Notes: generated by a model from the letters alone, not told the origin. DNA of 64,000 nucleotides from Prevotella sp. (GCA_031285625.1 JAITVV010000036.1:1-64000), one strand, 5' to 3'. Positions 25,012-34,302 are shown, counted from the stretch's first letter. Numbers and translations: made by a program.

Positions 25012-26280
25012 ATGAGTTATTTATTTACATCTGAATCTGTTTCAGAAGGACATCCTGATAAAGTAGCTGACCAGATATCAGACTCTTTATTGGATGAATT
25101 TTTGGCTTATGATGCCAATTCGAAAGTGGCATGCGAAACATTGGTTACTACTGGTCAGGTAGTACTGGCTGGAGAAGTAAAATCGAAGGCGTATATCGAT
25201 ATTCCGGAAACAGCACGCAAGGTCATCGAAAATATTGGTTATACCAAGAGTGAATACCAGTTTGAAGCTCAGTCTTGCGGCGTCTTTTCTGCAATACATG
25301 AGCAATCGGATGATATCAACAGGGGAGTTGACGGTAAAATAGATCCGATGGATCAGGGAGCCGGAGATCAGGGTATGATGTTTGGATATGCAACTAATGA
25401 GACTGATAACTATATGCCTTTAGCATTAGACCTGTCGCATGCATTATTGCAGGAGTTGGCTGCTATTCGTAAGAATGAATTGTCTTTAATGCCATATCTT
25501 CGCCCAGATGCTAAATCCCAGGTAACTATCGAATACGATGATAATGGTACCCCGTTACGTATTGATACAATTGTTATTTCTACACAGCACGATGATTTTG
25601 CTGATGATGCAACCATGCAATCCCGCATTAAGAAAGATGTGATTGAAATTCTGATTCCCCGCGTGAAGAATAAGTATAAATTCAGAGAAGATATCACAAA
25701 ATTGTTTACAAGTGATATCACATATCATGTAAATCCTACAGGACGCTTTGTTATCGGTGGACCTCATGGTGATACTGGTCTTACAGGCCGTAAGATTATA
25801 GTAGATACTTATGGTGGTAAGGGTGCCCATGGGGGAGGTGCTTTCTCTGGAAAAGACCCTTCAAAGGTTGACCGCTCTGCAGCTTATGCTGCACGTCACA
25901 TAGCAAAAAACCTAGTAGCAGCAGGTGTTTCACCTGAAATACTGGTACAGGTGTCGTATGCTATCGGAGTTGCCAAACCAATGAATATATACGTGAATAC
26001 ATATGGTAAAAGCAATGTAAATATGTCGGATGGAGAAGTAGCCAAAAAAGTTGAAAAGATCTTTGATATGAGACCGAAGGCTATCGAAGAACGTCTGAAA
26101 CTAAGAAATCCTATCTATGCAGAAACAGCTGCATACGGACATATGGGACGTAATCCGGAAGTAGTGAAAAAGCATTTCAAATCACGCTATAATCCTGAAG
26201 GAATCACCCGTGAGGTAGAATTGTTTACATGGGAAAAGCTGGATTATGTGGATACTCTTAAAAAAGAATTCAATCTGTAA
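25012..26280 (+). CDS. metK: S-adenosylmethionine synthetase
   Basis: A 422-residue methionine adenosyltransferase. Motifs in order: [14 protein letters not shown] near the N-terminus, [32 protein letters not shown], and the glycine-rich P-loop-like [20 protein letters not shown]. It makes SAM from ATP and methionine in the cytoplasm. It is about 40 residues longer than the E. coli enzyme, as usual in Bacteroidetes. A frame nine codons longer (from 24985) is rejected because [17 protein letters not shown] is the family N-terminus. Control by the upstream SAM-II riboswitch is likely. A terminator hairpin follows. Confidence 0.97.
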   Translation: MSYLFTSESVSEGHPDKVADQISDSLLDEFLAYDANSKVACETLVTTGQVVLAGEVKSKAYIDIPETARKVIENIGYTKSEYQFEAQSCGVFSAIHEQSDDINRGVDGKIDPMDQGAGDQGMMFGYATNETDNYMPLALDLSHALLQELAAIRKNELSLMPYLRPDAKSQVTIEYDDNGTPLRIDTIVISTQHDDFADDATMQSRIKKDVIEILIPRVKNKYKFREDITKLFTSDITYHVNPTGRFVIGGPHGDTGLTGRKIIVDTYGGKGAHGGGAFSGKDPSKVDRSAAYAARHIAKNLVAAGVSPEILVQVSYAIGVAKPMNIYVNTYGKSNVNMSDGEVAKKVEKIFDMRPKAIEERLKLRNPIYAETAAYGHMGRNPEVVKKHFKSRYNPEGITREVELFTWEKLDYVDTLKKEFNL

Positions 26281-26289
26281 TATATAATG

Positions 26290-26322
26290 ATACATATCCG
26301 GTGTAATGCCGGATATGTATTT
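26290..26322 (+). terminator. Terminator after metK
   Basis: A perfect 12-base stem (ATACATATCCGG with CCGGATATGTAT), a 7-base loop, then a modest TTTCTCT tail. Confidence 0.75.
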
Positions 26323-26331
26323 CTCTAAAGA

Positions 26332-27219
26332 ATGGTTATTTTGATTAAAGACTCCATATCATCTGTTAGTATTGTTGTAAAGGATACTATCCAACAGGAT
26401 TCTCTACAACAAGCTTTTCCTTTCGATCCAATCGAAGGTGAACTGGTTGATGTGGCACGTCAGCATATGTTGGATACATCCACAAGTAAGGATGAATCTG
26501 ACTTATTGAGATATCAGGGAAACCCCCTTCCATTCAATCTGGAGCAAACTGATGGTATATTTTGTCTGCTTTTGATCTGTGTGCTCTTCTTTGCCTATAT
26601 ATATAGGGGTGGAATATCATTTCTGAAAGAAAATCTGACATTTTTGTTTTCTCCTCAGAAAGCATCCCGTACATATGGTTTGGCCACAGTAAAGGAAATG
26701 GTATATAGCTATTTTCTTGTTTTCCAATTTGTTGTGTTGGTGTCCGTATGCGTCTATGATGTGATTATAGAATACGAAACTCCCGGGTATAGCAATGGCA
26801 GGCCTTTGACTACTATTTTGTCTTATATAGTTCTTATAGCACTTTTCTTAGGGGTAAAGGATATGATATATAAAATTATTGGCTATATATTCGACTTTCA
26901 AAAAACAATCAGCCTGTGGCGTAGAACGTATATGGTATCTGTGGAGATTTTGGGTATCTTGTACTTTATTCCTACACTATTGCTTATATACTCAAGTTAT
27001 TACCATACCCAGATATTAGTATTTATGCTGATATTATTTCTTTTGGTTCAAATAATACTTTTTTACCAAATAATAGTCTTTTTTATCAATCAAAAATTTA
27101 ACTTTTTGTATTTGATTGCCTACCTTTGCACCTTTGAAATATTACCATATATATTTTTATCAACAGGATTGATTTATTTATATAGAACTGACGTTTTTAA
27201 CATACTATTATGGCCTTGA
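26332..27219 (+). CDS. DUF4271 membrane protein
   Basis: A 295-residue integral membrane protein with an acidic N-terminal segment of about 80 residues followed by about seven hydrophobic helices (from GIFCLLLICVLFFAYIY onward). The pattern, with FLFSPQKASR between helices 1 and 2 and the gene's position directly before hemD, matches the Bacteroidetes DUF4271 family. Function unknown. Its end overlaps hemD by ten bases, so the two are translationally linked. The start at 26332 is only ten bases after the metK terminator; a slightly later start is possible because the N-terminus is poorly conserved. Confidence 0.8.
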   Translation: MVILIKDSISSVSIVVKDTIQQDSLQQAFPFDPIEGELVDVARQHMLDTSTSKDESDLLRYQGNPLPFNLEQTDGIFCLLLICVLFFAYIYRGGISFLKENLTFLFSPQKASRTYGLATVKEMVYSYFLVFQFVVLVSVCVYDVIIEYETPGYSNGRPLTTILSYIVLIALFLGVKDMIYKIIGYIFDFQKTISLWRRTYMVSVEILGILYFIPTLLLIYSSYYHTQILVFMLILFLLVQIILFYQIIVFFINQKFNFLYLIAYLCTFEILPYIFLSTGLIYLYRTDVFNILLWP

Positions 27220-27968
27220 AAGTAAAAAAGATTTTGATTTCGCAGCCTGCTCCGTCAACGGAGAAATCGCCCTATTTTGATATTGCAGAAAAATATCATT
27301 TGCATATGGATTTTCGTCCTTTTATTAGGGTAGAAGGGCTTGATGCTAAAGAATTCAGACAACAACGGATTAATATACAAGACTATACAGCCATTGTATT
27401 TACAGCAAAAGTGGCTATCGATCACTTTTTCTCATTATGCGAAGAGCTTAGGATAACAATGCCTGAAACAATGAAATATTTCTGTATTTCAGAAGCTGTG
27501 GCTTTATATCTTCAAAAATATATTGTATACAGAAAACGTAAAATATTTTTCAGTATCACAGGCAAGATGGATGGACTGTCTACAGCACTGACTAAACATA
27601 ATAAAGAAAAATTTATTGTTCCTGTATCTGATGTGCATACAGAAGATCTTACAGCTGTGTTGGACGAGAAAAAAGTAGACTATACAAAATCTGTTATGTA
27701 CAGAACTGTGAGTAATGATATAACCGAGGCTGAGATTTTATCATATGATATGCTTATATTTTTCAGTCCTTCAGGAATTGTTTCACTGTTTAAGAACGCA
27801 CCTAATTTCGAGCAAGGTGACCATGTAATAGGTTGTTTTGGTGCTTCCACAGCTAAAGCTGTTCGTGATGCAGGTCTTAGACTGGATTGCGAAGCTCCGT
27901 TGCCGGGTGTGCCTTCAATGACGGCGGCATTGGAAGCTTTTATAAAAGAGAATCATAAAGCTAAATAA
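27210..27968 (+). CDS. hemD: Uroporphyrinogen-III synthase
   Basis: A 252-residue HemD-family protein. It has the characteristic two-domain, low-similarity pattern: KILISQPAPSTEKSPYFDIAEKY at the start, DYTAIVFTAKVAIDHFF, then YDMLIFFSPSGIVSLFKN and GCFGASTAKAVRDAGL in the second half, ending PSMTAALEAFI. It converts hydroxymethylbilane to uroporphyrinogen III for heme or siroheme synthesis. No other heme genes lie in the window, which is usual for dispersed Bacteroidales heme genes. It is followed by a terminator. Confidence 0.87.
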   Translation: MALKVKKILISQPAPSTEKSPYFDIAEKYHLHMDFRPFIRVEGLDAKEFRQQRINIQDYTAIVFTAKVAIDHFFSLCEELRITMPETMKYFCISEAVALYLQKYIVYRKRKIFFSITGKMDGLSTALTKHNKEKFIVPVSDVHTEDLTAVLDEKKVDYTKSVMYRTVSNDITEAEILSYDMLIFFSPSGIVSLFKNAPNFEQGDHVIGCFGASTAKAVRDAGLRLDCEAPLPGVPSMTAALEAFIKENHKAK

Positions 27969-27986
27969 CTACTTAGATATTGATGG

Positions 27987-28017
27987 AAAAGCTTAACATA
28001 CATGTTAAGCTTTTTTT
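27987..28017 (+). terminator. Terminator after hemD
   Basis: A perfect 12-base stem, AAAAGCTTAACA with TGTTAAGCTTTT, a 4-base loop and a run of T. Confidence 0.9.
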
Positions 28018-28029
28018 ATAGGGTAAAAA

Positions 28030-28728
28030 ATGGTAATCAACGATAAAGATCTGGGTGAAATAAGGCTTGTAGAGAATAAACGGGCCAGGCGTATTATTGT
28101 AAGGCGGAAAGATGATCATCTTCAGCTTACATACCCGCCATCAGTTACTATGTCATATATAGAGAAGACTATTGCAGAAATGAAGCCCAGACTGAAATCT
28201 CTTATTGAAAAGAAACCTGGTCGTATTACATTCTCCCCTGAATCTGAATTTTCTACATTTAGTTTCCGGTTACAGATAACGACAAGTATATCTGCATCAA
28301 ATTTCTACATGAATCTGAAAGACGGAAAGTTAAGCATTTCATGTCCTGCCGATACTGTTTTTGGGGATGTGTCTGTTCAGACATTAATACGTAACTGTAT
28401 AGAAAAGGCTCTTCGCTACGAAGCCAACCGGATTTTTCCGTCCAAAGTAAAAGATTTTGCTCAAGAATATGGCTTTAAATATACAGGAGTAAAAATAAAT
28501 AAAAGTCGTACCCGTTGGGGTAGTTGCTCTTCAAAGAAGAGTATAAACCTTTCATATTATTGCATGCTCCTCCCGGAGTATTTAGCGGACTTTGTTATTC
28601 TTCACGAATTATGCCACACAGTGGAAATGAATCATGGAGAAAAATTCTGGCAGTTGTTGGATAATATTTCAGGAGGTAAATCTAAAGAATTAACCAGCGA
28701 ACTAAAATCATTTAAGACTGTACTATAA
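28030..28728 (+). CDS. YgjP-like (DUF45) zinc metallopeptidase
   Basis: A 232-residue protein of the YgjP/DUF45 family. The signature KINKSRTRWGSCSSKKSINL is followed by LNYYCMLLPEYLADFVILHELCH-type sequence. HELCH (zinc ligands and catalytic Glu) and the third histidine in MNHGEKFW complete the site. It is predicted to be a cytoplasmic zinc-dependent protease; the substrate is unknown. Its stop codon directly abuts the stop of the convergent cdd gene with no intervening base and no terminator. Confidence 0.88.
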   Translation: MVINDKDLGEIRLVENKRARRIIVRRKDDHLQLTYPPSVTMSYIEKTIAEMKPRLKSLIEKKPGRITFSPESEFSTFSFRLQITTSISASNFYMNLKDGKLSISCPADTVFGDVSVQTLIRNCIEKALRYEANRIFPSKVKDFAQEYGFKYTGVKINKSRTRWGSCSSKKSINLSYYCMLLPEYLADFVILHELCHTVEMNHGEKFWQLLDNISGGKSKELTSELKSFKTVL

Positions 28729-29211
28729 CTAGTCAAACAGAGAGTCTTTACCAAATCCTACAGGTAGTAAAGACTTAGCACATTCTAATTCGTAAATTTT
28801 ACTTTCACCATATAATATTACCTTCATTGGTCGGTTATATCTGTTTTCTGCTTCCAGCAACACTTGCCTGCATCCACCACATGGGCTGCAAGGGTTTATT
28901 GTAAACTCTCCATCATGACAAGCTGCAATGGCTAGAGCCTCTACTGCTACATCCGGATACTGGGCATTTGCGTGAAAAACGGTAACCCTTTCGGCACACA
29001 ATCCGGAGGGATAGGCGGCATTTTCCTGATTGCTTCCTGTTATAATTTCTCCGTTTGCCAGTAATACAGCAGCACCTACATAAAAGTTAGAATAAGGGGC
29101 ATATGCGCTTTGCGTAGCAATTTTAGCCTCATTTATAAGTTTTTTTATGTTTTCTGTAGCCTCTTCAAAAGAGTAAACAAGTATCTTTGTTGTTAAATTA
29201 AGACTTTCCAT
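28729..29211 (-). CDS. cdd: Cytidine deaminase
   Basis: A 160-residue homotetrameric-type cytidine deaminase. The APYSNFYVGAAVL block, ENAAYPSGLCAERVT (zinc Cys and catalytic Glu) and PCSPCGGCRQVL (the two remaining zinc cysteines) are all present. It deaminates cytidine and deoxycytidine in pyrimidine salvage. A frame reaching back to 29268 would add a hydrophobic leader and overlap the divergent glucosaminidase gene; the ATG at 29211 (MESLNL) fits the family. The 37-base divergent gap means the neighbour's promoter lies inside this gene's 5' end. Confidence 0.93.
   Translation of the reverse strand: MESLNLTTKILVYSFEEATENIKKLINEAKIATQSAYAPYSNFYVGAAVLLANGEIITGSNQENAAYPSGLCAERVTVFHANAQYPDVAVEALAIAACHDGEFTINPCSPCGGCRQVLLEAENRYNRPMKVILYGESKIYELECAKSLLPVGFGKDSLFD
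29182..29189 (+). promoter_or_regulatory. -7 box of the glucosaminidase gene, inside cdd
   Basis: TATCTTTG on the plus strand lies within the first codons of the divergent cdd gene. It is 60 bases before the ATG at 29249, so the promoter overlaps coding sequence. Confidence 0.4.
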
Positions 29212-29248
29212 ATTAATGGCTGTTAATAAATAATTTATTTTTAAATAT

Positions 29249-30184
29249 ATGAAAAAAGGAAATAGCACAGACGTATCTGCCAGATTAATTATACTTTCTC
29301 TCCTGATTTTCTTATCTACTACAGCCTATTCTCAAGCAAAACGCTACAAAGTATATGACGACTATATCGATACTTACAAAAGTATAGCTATTGATCATAT
29401 GAAAAAATATAAAATACCGGCAAGTATAACATTAGCTCAGGGATTGTTGGAGTCCGGTGCCGGTAAAAGTGCACTAACCAAGAGTTCCAATAATCATTTT
29501 GGGATAAAATGTCACAATGATTGGAAAGGGCAGAAGGTTTATCATGCAGATGATAATCCTAACGATTGCTTTAGGAAGTATAAGAAAGCAGAAGATTCGT
29601 ATGATGACCATTCCCGTTTTTTAGCAGAAAAACCCAGGTATAAGAACCTGTTTTCCCTCAAAATAACAGACTATAGAGGTTGGGCCAGAGGTTTGCAACA
29701 AGCAGGATATGCTACAGATAAGGCTTACGCAAACAAATTAATCAAGCTAATAGAAGACTATGAACTATATCAGCATGATAAAAGAGGCCTGTCAAAAGAG
29801 AAGATAAAAGAGGAAGAAATACGCAAAGAAATAATAAGAGAATATCGTCATACCCCATTCAAGACCCATAATTTGGTTTATGTAATAGCCGAAGATGGTG
29901 ATACATACGAAAATATTGCAGCCGAGTTTGACTTCAAAGTAAAAAACTTATATAAATTCAATGAAGTTCCAGAAGGATTCCCGCTTAAGCAAGGTGATCT
30001 GGTATATTTCGAGAAGAAAAAATCTAAAGCAGACAAACCATACTATGAGCATGAGGTTCAGGTAGGTGAGTCTATGTATAGCATCTCTCAGCTTTATGGA
30101 ATCAAAGTAAAGAATTTATATAAAATGAACAAAAAAGACTTTGAATATGTTCCTGTAGAGGGTGATATCTTAAAATTAAGATAA
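29249..30184 (+). CDS. Glucosaminidase with two LysM domains
   Basis: A 311-residue secreted peptidoglycan hydrolase. A signal segment (about 12-30, ending AYSQA) precedes a GH73-type glucosaminidase domain at about 45-175 (PASITLAQGLLESGAGKSAL with the likely catalytic Glu, then SNNHFGIKCHNDWKG and YDDHSRFL). Two LysM modules follow, at about 208-256 and 265-311, each with the VKNLYK(F/M)N core. LysM domains bind glycan strands. It probably trims peptidoglycan during growth or division. The DUF3078 gene follows after 31 bases and is likely co-transcribed. Confidence 0.9.
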   Translation: MKKGNSTDVSARLIILSLLIFLSTTAYSQAKRYKVYDDYIDTYKSIAIDHMKKYKIPASITLAQGLLESGAGKSALTKSSNNHFGIKCHNDWKGQKVYHADDNPNDCFRKYKKAEDSYDDHSRFLAEKPRYKNLFSLKITDYRGWARGLQQAGYATDKAYANKLIKLIEDYELYQHDKRGLSKEKIKEEEIRKEIIREYRHTPFKTHNLVYVIAEDGDTYENIAAEFDFKVKNLYKFNEVPEGFPLKQGDLVYFEKKKSKADKPYYEHEVQVGESMYSISQLYGIKVKNLYKMNKKDFEYVPVEGDILKLR

Positions 30185-30215
30185 GCCGAAACATAATATA
30201 CAAAACAAAAAAATA

Positions 30216-31112
30216 ATGATGAAACATTTACTGATTACACTTATCATTGCGAGCTCTTTTTTATCTGTCTTTGCTCAAGATGATGATAAGGACAAATTGG
30301 AAGACGGAAAATGGAATTTAAAAGGCGTTACAGGTTTTAATCTTTCACAAACTTCACTTAGCAACTGGTCGGCCGGAGGTGAAAGTGCTTTTGCCGGAAA
30401 TATCTTTTTGAATGGAAGCCTTACCCGGAAGAGTGGAAACTGGCTATGGTCGAATGCGCTGGCTATAGATTACGGACTAACCAGAACAGAATCGCTTGGT
30501 ACTCAAAAAGTGAGTGATAAACTTGATTTTACTACCCAATTGGGGTATTCCACCAATAATAAATGGTATTATACCATAATGGGAGATTTTAAATCCCAGT
30601 TTTATAAAGGATACAATTATCCGGATAAAGAACATTATATTTCAAAGTTTTTTGCTCCGGCTTACTCTAATATCTCATTAGGTATGGAATATCGTCCGAA
30701 TGAGAACTATTCTGTATATTTTTCACCTGTAGCAGGCAAATTGACATTTGTTCAGGATGATTACCTGTCAGAACAGGGAGCCTTTGGTGTTGATCCGGGA
30801 GATAAATTCAGGGCAGAATTAGGTATGTACCTTAAGGCCCGTGCCCAAAGGAAGATTATGGAAAATGTCGAATTTATTTCTACAGTTGATTTCTTTACTG
30901 CATACGATAAGAAATTTGGAAATATCGATGTAAACTGGGATCTGCTTATCAGTATGAAGATCAATAAATTCTTGTCAGCTTCTATTAATACCACCCTTAA
31001 ATATGATGATGACATCAAGAATGTAAAGACTGTGGATGATGTAGAAGTGAAAAGCGGTCCGAAAGTACAATTTAAAGAAATGCTAGGTATTGGAGTTGCA
31101 TATAACTTCTGA
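30216..31112 (+). CDS. DUF3078 outer-membrane-type protein
   Basis: A 298-residue exported protein (signal peptide to about residue 20, SVFAQ). After an acidic linker comes the DUF3078 core, with WNLKGVTGFNLSQTSLSNWS and AGGESAFAGNIFLNGS, and a row of amphipathic strands ending in GIGVAYNF. The aromatic-terminated last strand is typical of outer-membrane barrels. The family is Bacteroidetes-specific and of unknown role. ATGATG allows a start at 30216 or 30219. It lies downstream of the LysM glucosaminidase and is followed by a terminator. Confidence 0.87.
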   Translation: MMKHLLITLIIASSFLSVFAQDDDKDKLEDGKWNLKGVTGFNLSQTSLSNWSAGGESAFAGNIFLNGSLTRKSGNWLWSNALAIDYGLTRTESLGTQKVSDKLDFTTQLGYSTNNKWYYTIMGDFKSQFYKGYNYPDKEHYISKFFAPAYSNISLGMEYRPNENYSVYFSPVAGKLTFVQDDYLSEQGAFGVDPGDKFRAELGMYLKARAQRKIMENVEFISTVDFFTAYDKKFGNIDVNWDLLISMKINKFLSASINTTLKYDDDIKNVKTVDDVEVKSGPKVQFKEMLGIGVAYNF

Positions 31113-31133
31113 TTAAAATAGTTAATGTATATG

Positions 31134-31168
31134 AAATGGTATTGATCTTTGATCAGTACCATTTTTTA
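31134..31168 (+). terminator. Terminator after DUF3078 gene
   Basis: A 14-base stem (AAATGGTATTGATC with GATCAGTACCATTT, one G-U pair), loop TTT, then TTTT. Confidence 0.88.
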
Positions 31169-31182
31169 TTTGATATATGTTA

Positions 31183-31213
31183 TTGTCCGATTCTTAAAAT
31201 TATACTACTTTTA
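31183..31213 (+). promoter_or_regulatory. Promoter of the DUF4468 gene
   Basis: TTG (31183-31185), 20 bases, TACTTTTA (31206-31213). The final base deviates from TAnnTTTG but spacing is ideal. The leader of about 108 bases contains bipartite element copy 3. Confidence 0.5.
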
Positions 31214-31257
31214 TAGTAGATAAGTAAACGGTAATAATTAATGTCACATTCTAAAAT

Positions 31258-31311
31258 TATAATTACTGATCAGTGTTATACATGGATGGACAATAAATAG
31301 GTCTGAGACCT
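31258..31311 (+). promoter_or_regulatory. Bipartite 5'-leader element, copy 3
   Basis: TATAATTACTGATCAGTGTTATA is a near-palindrome, so the first hairpin here contains a nested ACTGATCAGT. TGTTATAC (31274-31281) is followed after 17 bases by AGGTCTGAGACCT (31299-31311). The ATG at 31328 follows after 16 bases. Same order and spacing as the copies at 11422, 16851 and 52157. Confidence 0.65.
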
Positions 31312-31327
31312 TATAATTGAAATACAT

Positions 31328-32440
31328 ATGGAAAAGTATCTCTTATTTACTTTATTTACGCTTGTTTCACTAATAATTAGTGCACAAGATAACTCGAAAT
31401 ACCTCAAAGGTGCAGTGCCGGAAGTAAATGGTAAAGTGGTTTTCTCAAAATCAATACCAGTAAAAAATTCTATATCTGACGAGCAACTTTATTCTTTGAT
31501 GGCTAAGTGGGCCAAAGATAGATATACAGAAAAAGGTGACTTGAAAAATAGGGTTTTATTAAGTGACCCTGACACCAAGAGTATAGCTTGTGGGGGAGAG
31601 GAATATCTCGAATTTAAGAGGAGCGCCCTGGTACTGGATAGAGCCAAAATGATTTATCAGCTGATTCTTGAAATAAAGAGTGGGGCATGTGATGTAACTA
31701 TGAGGGGAATAAGATATGATTATTCTGATAGTAAAAAAATGTTGCCAGCCGAAGAAATGATTACAGATGAATATGCGCTGAATAAAAAAGGAGATAAGCT
31801 TAACCGCTATTATGACAAATTCAGAGAACATACAATCGATAGTGTATATAGTATTTTCAAATCGATAGATGTATACCTGAATGGTATAAACACGACAGGA
31901 GCAGCTACAGTGCAGTCGTTACCGGCAAAACAGCAACAGGAAGAAACAACTACATATGCTATGGAACCTGAAAGTGTTCCAGAAATTGCTGTAGCAAATT
32001 CAATGTCTGGTTTCAAAAAAGTGACAGCTGATAAAATACCGGCCAGCATACTGAATAAAGATGCCCTGATAGTGACAGGAACCATTGAGAAACCAGTTGC
32101 CTTTACTGCATCATGGGGTGGTACAACAACACTCCTTGATAAGCTGATGGGATTGACAACTGCTCAACAATCAGGCCAAACTATTGCCAATAGTCAGACA
32201 TATACAATCTCTTTCTATACAGAAATGTATAGTGATGCTATCAAGGAATTGGCTGCAGCCAAAGGTGATGTAAAAGAGATGATGAAAAAAGCAGGACTTA
32301 CTCCTGTCGCTACTCCATCGGGTGCTCCCGTATTGGGTGAGGCATGGATGATAATAGAGTGTAGGAAAGCCGGAGAAATGCCGTTATCGGGTGCGACGAT
32401 AACCGATTTGGGTGAAATTCTTAATGTTTGGGCGAAATAA
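31328..32440 (+). CDS. DUF4468 domain-containing exported protein
   Basis: A 370-residue protein with a signal peptide (about 1-20, IISAQ). The N-terminal domain matches the DUF4468 (TBP-like fold) pattern seen in Bacteroidetes: KVVFSKSIPVKNSISDEQLYSLMAKWAKDRY, then ACGGEEYLEF and an RMIYQLILEIK-like strand (DRAKMIYQLILEIKSGACD). A low-complexity Q/E/T linker at about 200-225 leads to a second region, about 235-370, with no family I can name. Periplasmic or outer-membrane location is likely. Its leader has a full bipartite element. The SDR gene follows after 19 bases. Confidence 0.78.
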   Translation: MEKYLLFTLFTLVSLIISAQDNSKYLKGAVPEVNGKVVFSKSIPVKNSISDEQLYSLMAKWAKDRYTEKGDLKNRVLLSDPDTKSIACGGEEYLEFKRSALVLDRAKMIYQLILEIKSGACDVTMRGIRYDYSDSKKMLPAEEMITDEYALNKKGDKLNRYYDKFREHTIDSVYSIFKSIDVYLNGINTTGAATVQSLPAKQQQEETTTYAMEPESVPEIAVANSMSGFKKVTADKIPASILNKDALIVTGTIEKPVAFTASWGGTTTLLDKLMGLTTAQQSGQTIANSQTYTISFYTEMYSDAIKELAAAKGDVKEMMKKAGLTPVATPSGAPVLGEAWMIIECRKAGEMPLSGATITDLGEILNVWAK

Positions 32441-32459
32441 AATTAAAAAGTTATTGAAT

Positions 32460-33224
32460 ATGACGAAAAGAATAGCTTTAATTACCGGAGCAACTTCTGG
32501 CTTGGGGAGGGCAATTGCTCTTCGGCTGGCAAAAGACGGATACAATCTTATTATTACAGGCCGTCGCAAAGACCGTTTGGAAGAACTGGATAAAGAGATT
32601 GGGATAAAATATAATTCGACAGTAATTTCATTGTGTCTTGATGTAAGGAACTATGAAGAAGTTGAAAAAGCAATCAACAGCCTTTCCGAAGACTGGAAAA
32701 AAATAGATATTCTCGTTAATAATGCAGGCCTGGCTGTAGGTCTCGATCCTATCCATCAGGGAGTGGTAGACGATTGGGAACGTATGATAGATACTAATGT
32801 GAAAGGATTGCTGTATGTGACCCGTGTGGTTTCTCCGGGTATGGTAGACCGTAAATCGGGGCATATTATCAATATAGGTTCCATTGCAGGTAAAGGAGTA
32901 TATCCGAACGGAGGTGTATATTGTGCCACCAAACATGCTGTTGACGCATTGAGCCAGGGAATGCGTATGGATTTTTTACCTTACAATATAAAGGTGACCC
33001 AGATTTGTCCGGGGGCTGTAGAAACGGAGTTTTCTCTGGTTCGCTTCAAGGGAAATCAAGGTCGTGCCGATCAGGTATATGCAGGATATGAAAATCTGGT
33101 AGCAGACGATATCGCCGAAGCTGTATATTATGCTGTGTCACAGCCTGCACACGTAGATATTCAGGATATGCTGATAATGCCTACAGCACAAGCTACAGGT
33201 AATATGTTTCATAAAGAAGAATAG
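32460..33224 (+). CDS. SDR-family NAD(P)-dependent oxidoreductase
   Basis: A 254-residue short-chain dehydrogenase. TGATSGLGRAIA near the N-terminus is the dinucleotide-binding TGxxxGxG motif. NNAGLAVG is the NNAG motif, INIGSIAGKG holds the catalytic Ser, YCATKHA is the YxxxK pair, and CPGAVETEF is the post-catalytic PG motif. The pattern resembles YdfG-type serine/3-hydroxy-acid dehydrogenases, but substrate is uncertain. I chose the ATG at 32460 (MTKRIALITGATSG); the longer frame from 32412 would overlap the DUF4468 gene. It is probably co-transcribed with that gene. Confidence 0.9.
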   Translation: MTKRIALITGATSGLGRAIALRLAKDGYNLIITGRRKDRLEELDKEIGIKYNSTVISLCLDVRNYEEVEKAINSLSEDWKKIDILVNNAGLAVGLDPIHQGVVDDWERMIDTNVKGLLYVTRVVSPGMVDRKSGHIINIGSIAGKGVYPNGGVYCATKHAVDALSQGMRMDFLPYNIKVTQICPGAVETEFSLVRFKGNQGRADQVYAGYENLVADDIAEAVYYAVSQPAHVDIQDMLIMPTAQATGNMFHKEE

Positions 33225-33261
33225 TTTTTATTGATTAGTTGGTCAGTTGTGATAAAATAAA

Positions 33262-34302
33262 ATGAGATTATTGCTAGTTCTAATTTTCTGTTTTGTAAGA
33301 GTACATTTTATATTCAGTCAAGAATATAGAGTATCAGATAATTTAAAGCTTGTAAAATTAACGGAAAATACTTTTTTGCATACGGGTCAAAGTAATAATG
33401 GCATTGTTTTTTCTAAAAAAGACGAAGCTATTATTGTATCTACTCCCGAATCGGAAGAAGAAACTCAAAATCTGATCGATTACGTAAATAAGGAACTTAA
33501 ACTTAAAATAATAGGATACATTATAGATAGGTGGCATCCTGATGCTATGGGTGGTCTGAAAGCTGTGCATAGTGCAGGGATAAAAACATATGCGAATGAA
33601 TTAACGCAGAATATTGCACGAGAAAAGGGCTTACCCGTGCCTCAAGTCGGTTTTAAAACTTTACTAAAGCTTCATGTTGGAGGTGAAGATATTATTGCGG
33701 ACTATCTTGAGCCTGCTCATACTGAAGATGGTATTGTCGTGTGGATTCCAAAAGATAGAATCTTATTTGGCGGAAATGAAGTCAGAAATATGGGTGGATG
33801 GTATGGCAATATTGGCGATGCTAATCTCGAAGAATGGTCTGAAACGATCTTCAATGTGAAAGAAAAGTATGGTGATGCAAAGATTGTAATACCTGGACAT
33901 GGTCAGTATGGTGGTGCAGACTTACTGGATTATACCCTGAATCTATACAGGAAGAATAAATGGGGAGCGATATTGAAAAAAGGCAATATAGAGGTAGCAC
34001 CTGTCTTTAATGATTATGGTGATATTTTCGAAATAGCAAAATCTGATTCTATTGTCGAAAATAAAAGATACCTAAAAGATGCCATTGTGTTTGTGAATCA
34101 TAGCCAGAAGTATTTGAAAATTACATCACCGGAAATAGTTCATGATGTAAATGGAAAAGAAGTATATTCGGATATTGGAAGACTTCAATTATACAATCAT
34201 TCGAATGAGTTGATTGATGATTTATATTATAAAAAGCTATGGGTTAATTTAAGGAATGATGAAGTTGAATGGACAATAATTATAACAGAAGCCATAAGAT
34301 AA
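33262..34302 (+). CDS. B1-like metallo-beta-lactamase-fold protein with altered metal ligands
   Basis: A 346-residue secreted protein (signal peptide about 1-19) whose residues 20-232 align with subclass B1 metallo-beta-lactamases: RWHPDAMGG, PAHTEDGIVVWIPKDRILFGG, IGDANLEEW and VIPGHGQYGG. Mapping the six canonical ligands gives Arg90 (position 116, usually His), His92 (118), Asp94 (120), His153 (196), Asn172 (221, usually Cys) and His213 (263). One ligand is therefore changed in each zinc site. A C-terminal extension of about 105 residues (about 240-346) has no recognised domain. Activity on beta-lactams cannot be assumed. It lies 37 bases after the SDR gene. Confidence 0.8.
   Translation: MRLLLVLIFCFVRVHFIFSQEYRVSDNLKLVKLTENTFLHTGQSNNGIVFSKKDEAIIVSTPESEEETQNLIDYVNKELKLKIIGYIIDRWHPDAMGGLKAVHSAGIKTYANELTQNIAREKGLPVPQVGFKTLLKLHVGGEDIIADYLEPAHTEDGIVVWIPKDRILFGGNEVRNMGGWYGNIGDANLEEWSETIFNVKEKYGDAKIVIPGHGQYGGADLLDYTLNLYRKNKWGAILKKGNIEVAPVFNDYGDIFEIAKSDSIVENKRYLKDAIVFVNHSQKYLKITSPEIVHDVNGKEVYSDIGRLQLYNHSNELIDDLYYKKLWVNLRNDEVEWTIIITEAIR

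Noticed and set aside
33262-34302. Calling this gene a beta-lactam resistance determinant
   Set aside because: Two metal-ligand positions differ from active B1 enzymes and there is a large unexplained C-terminal part, so resistance activity is not supported by sequence alone.
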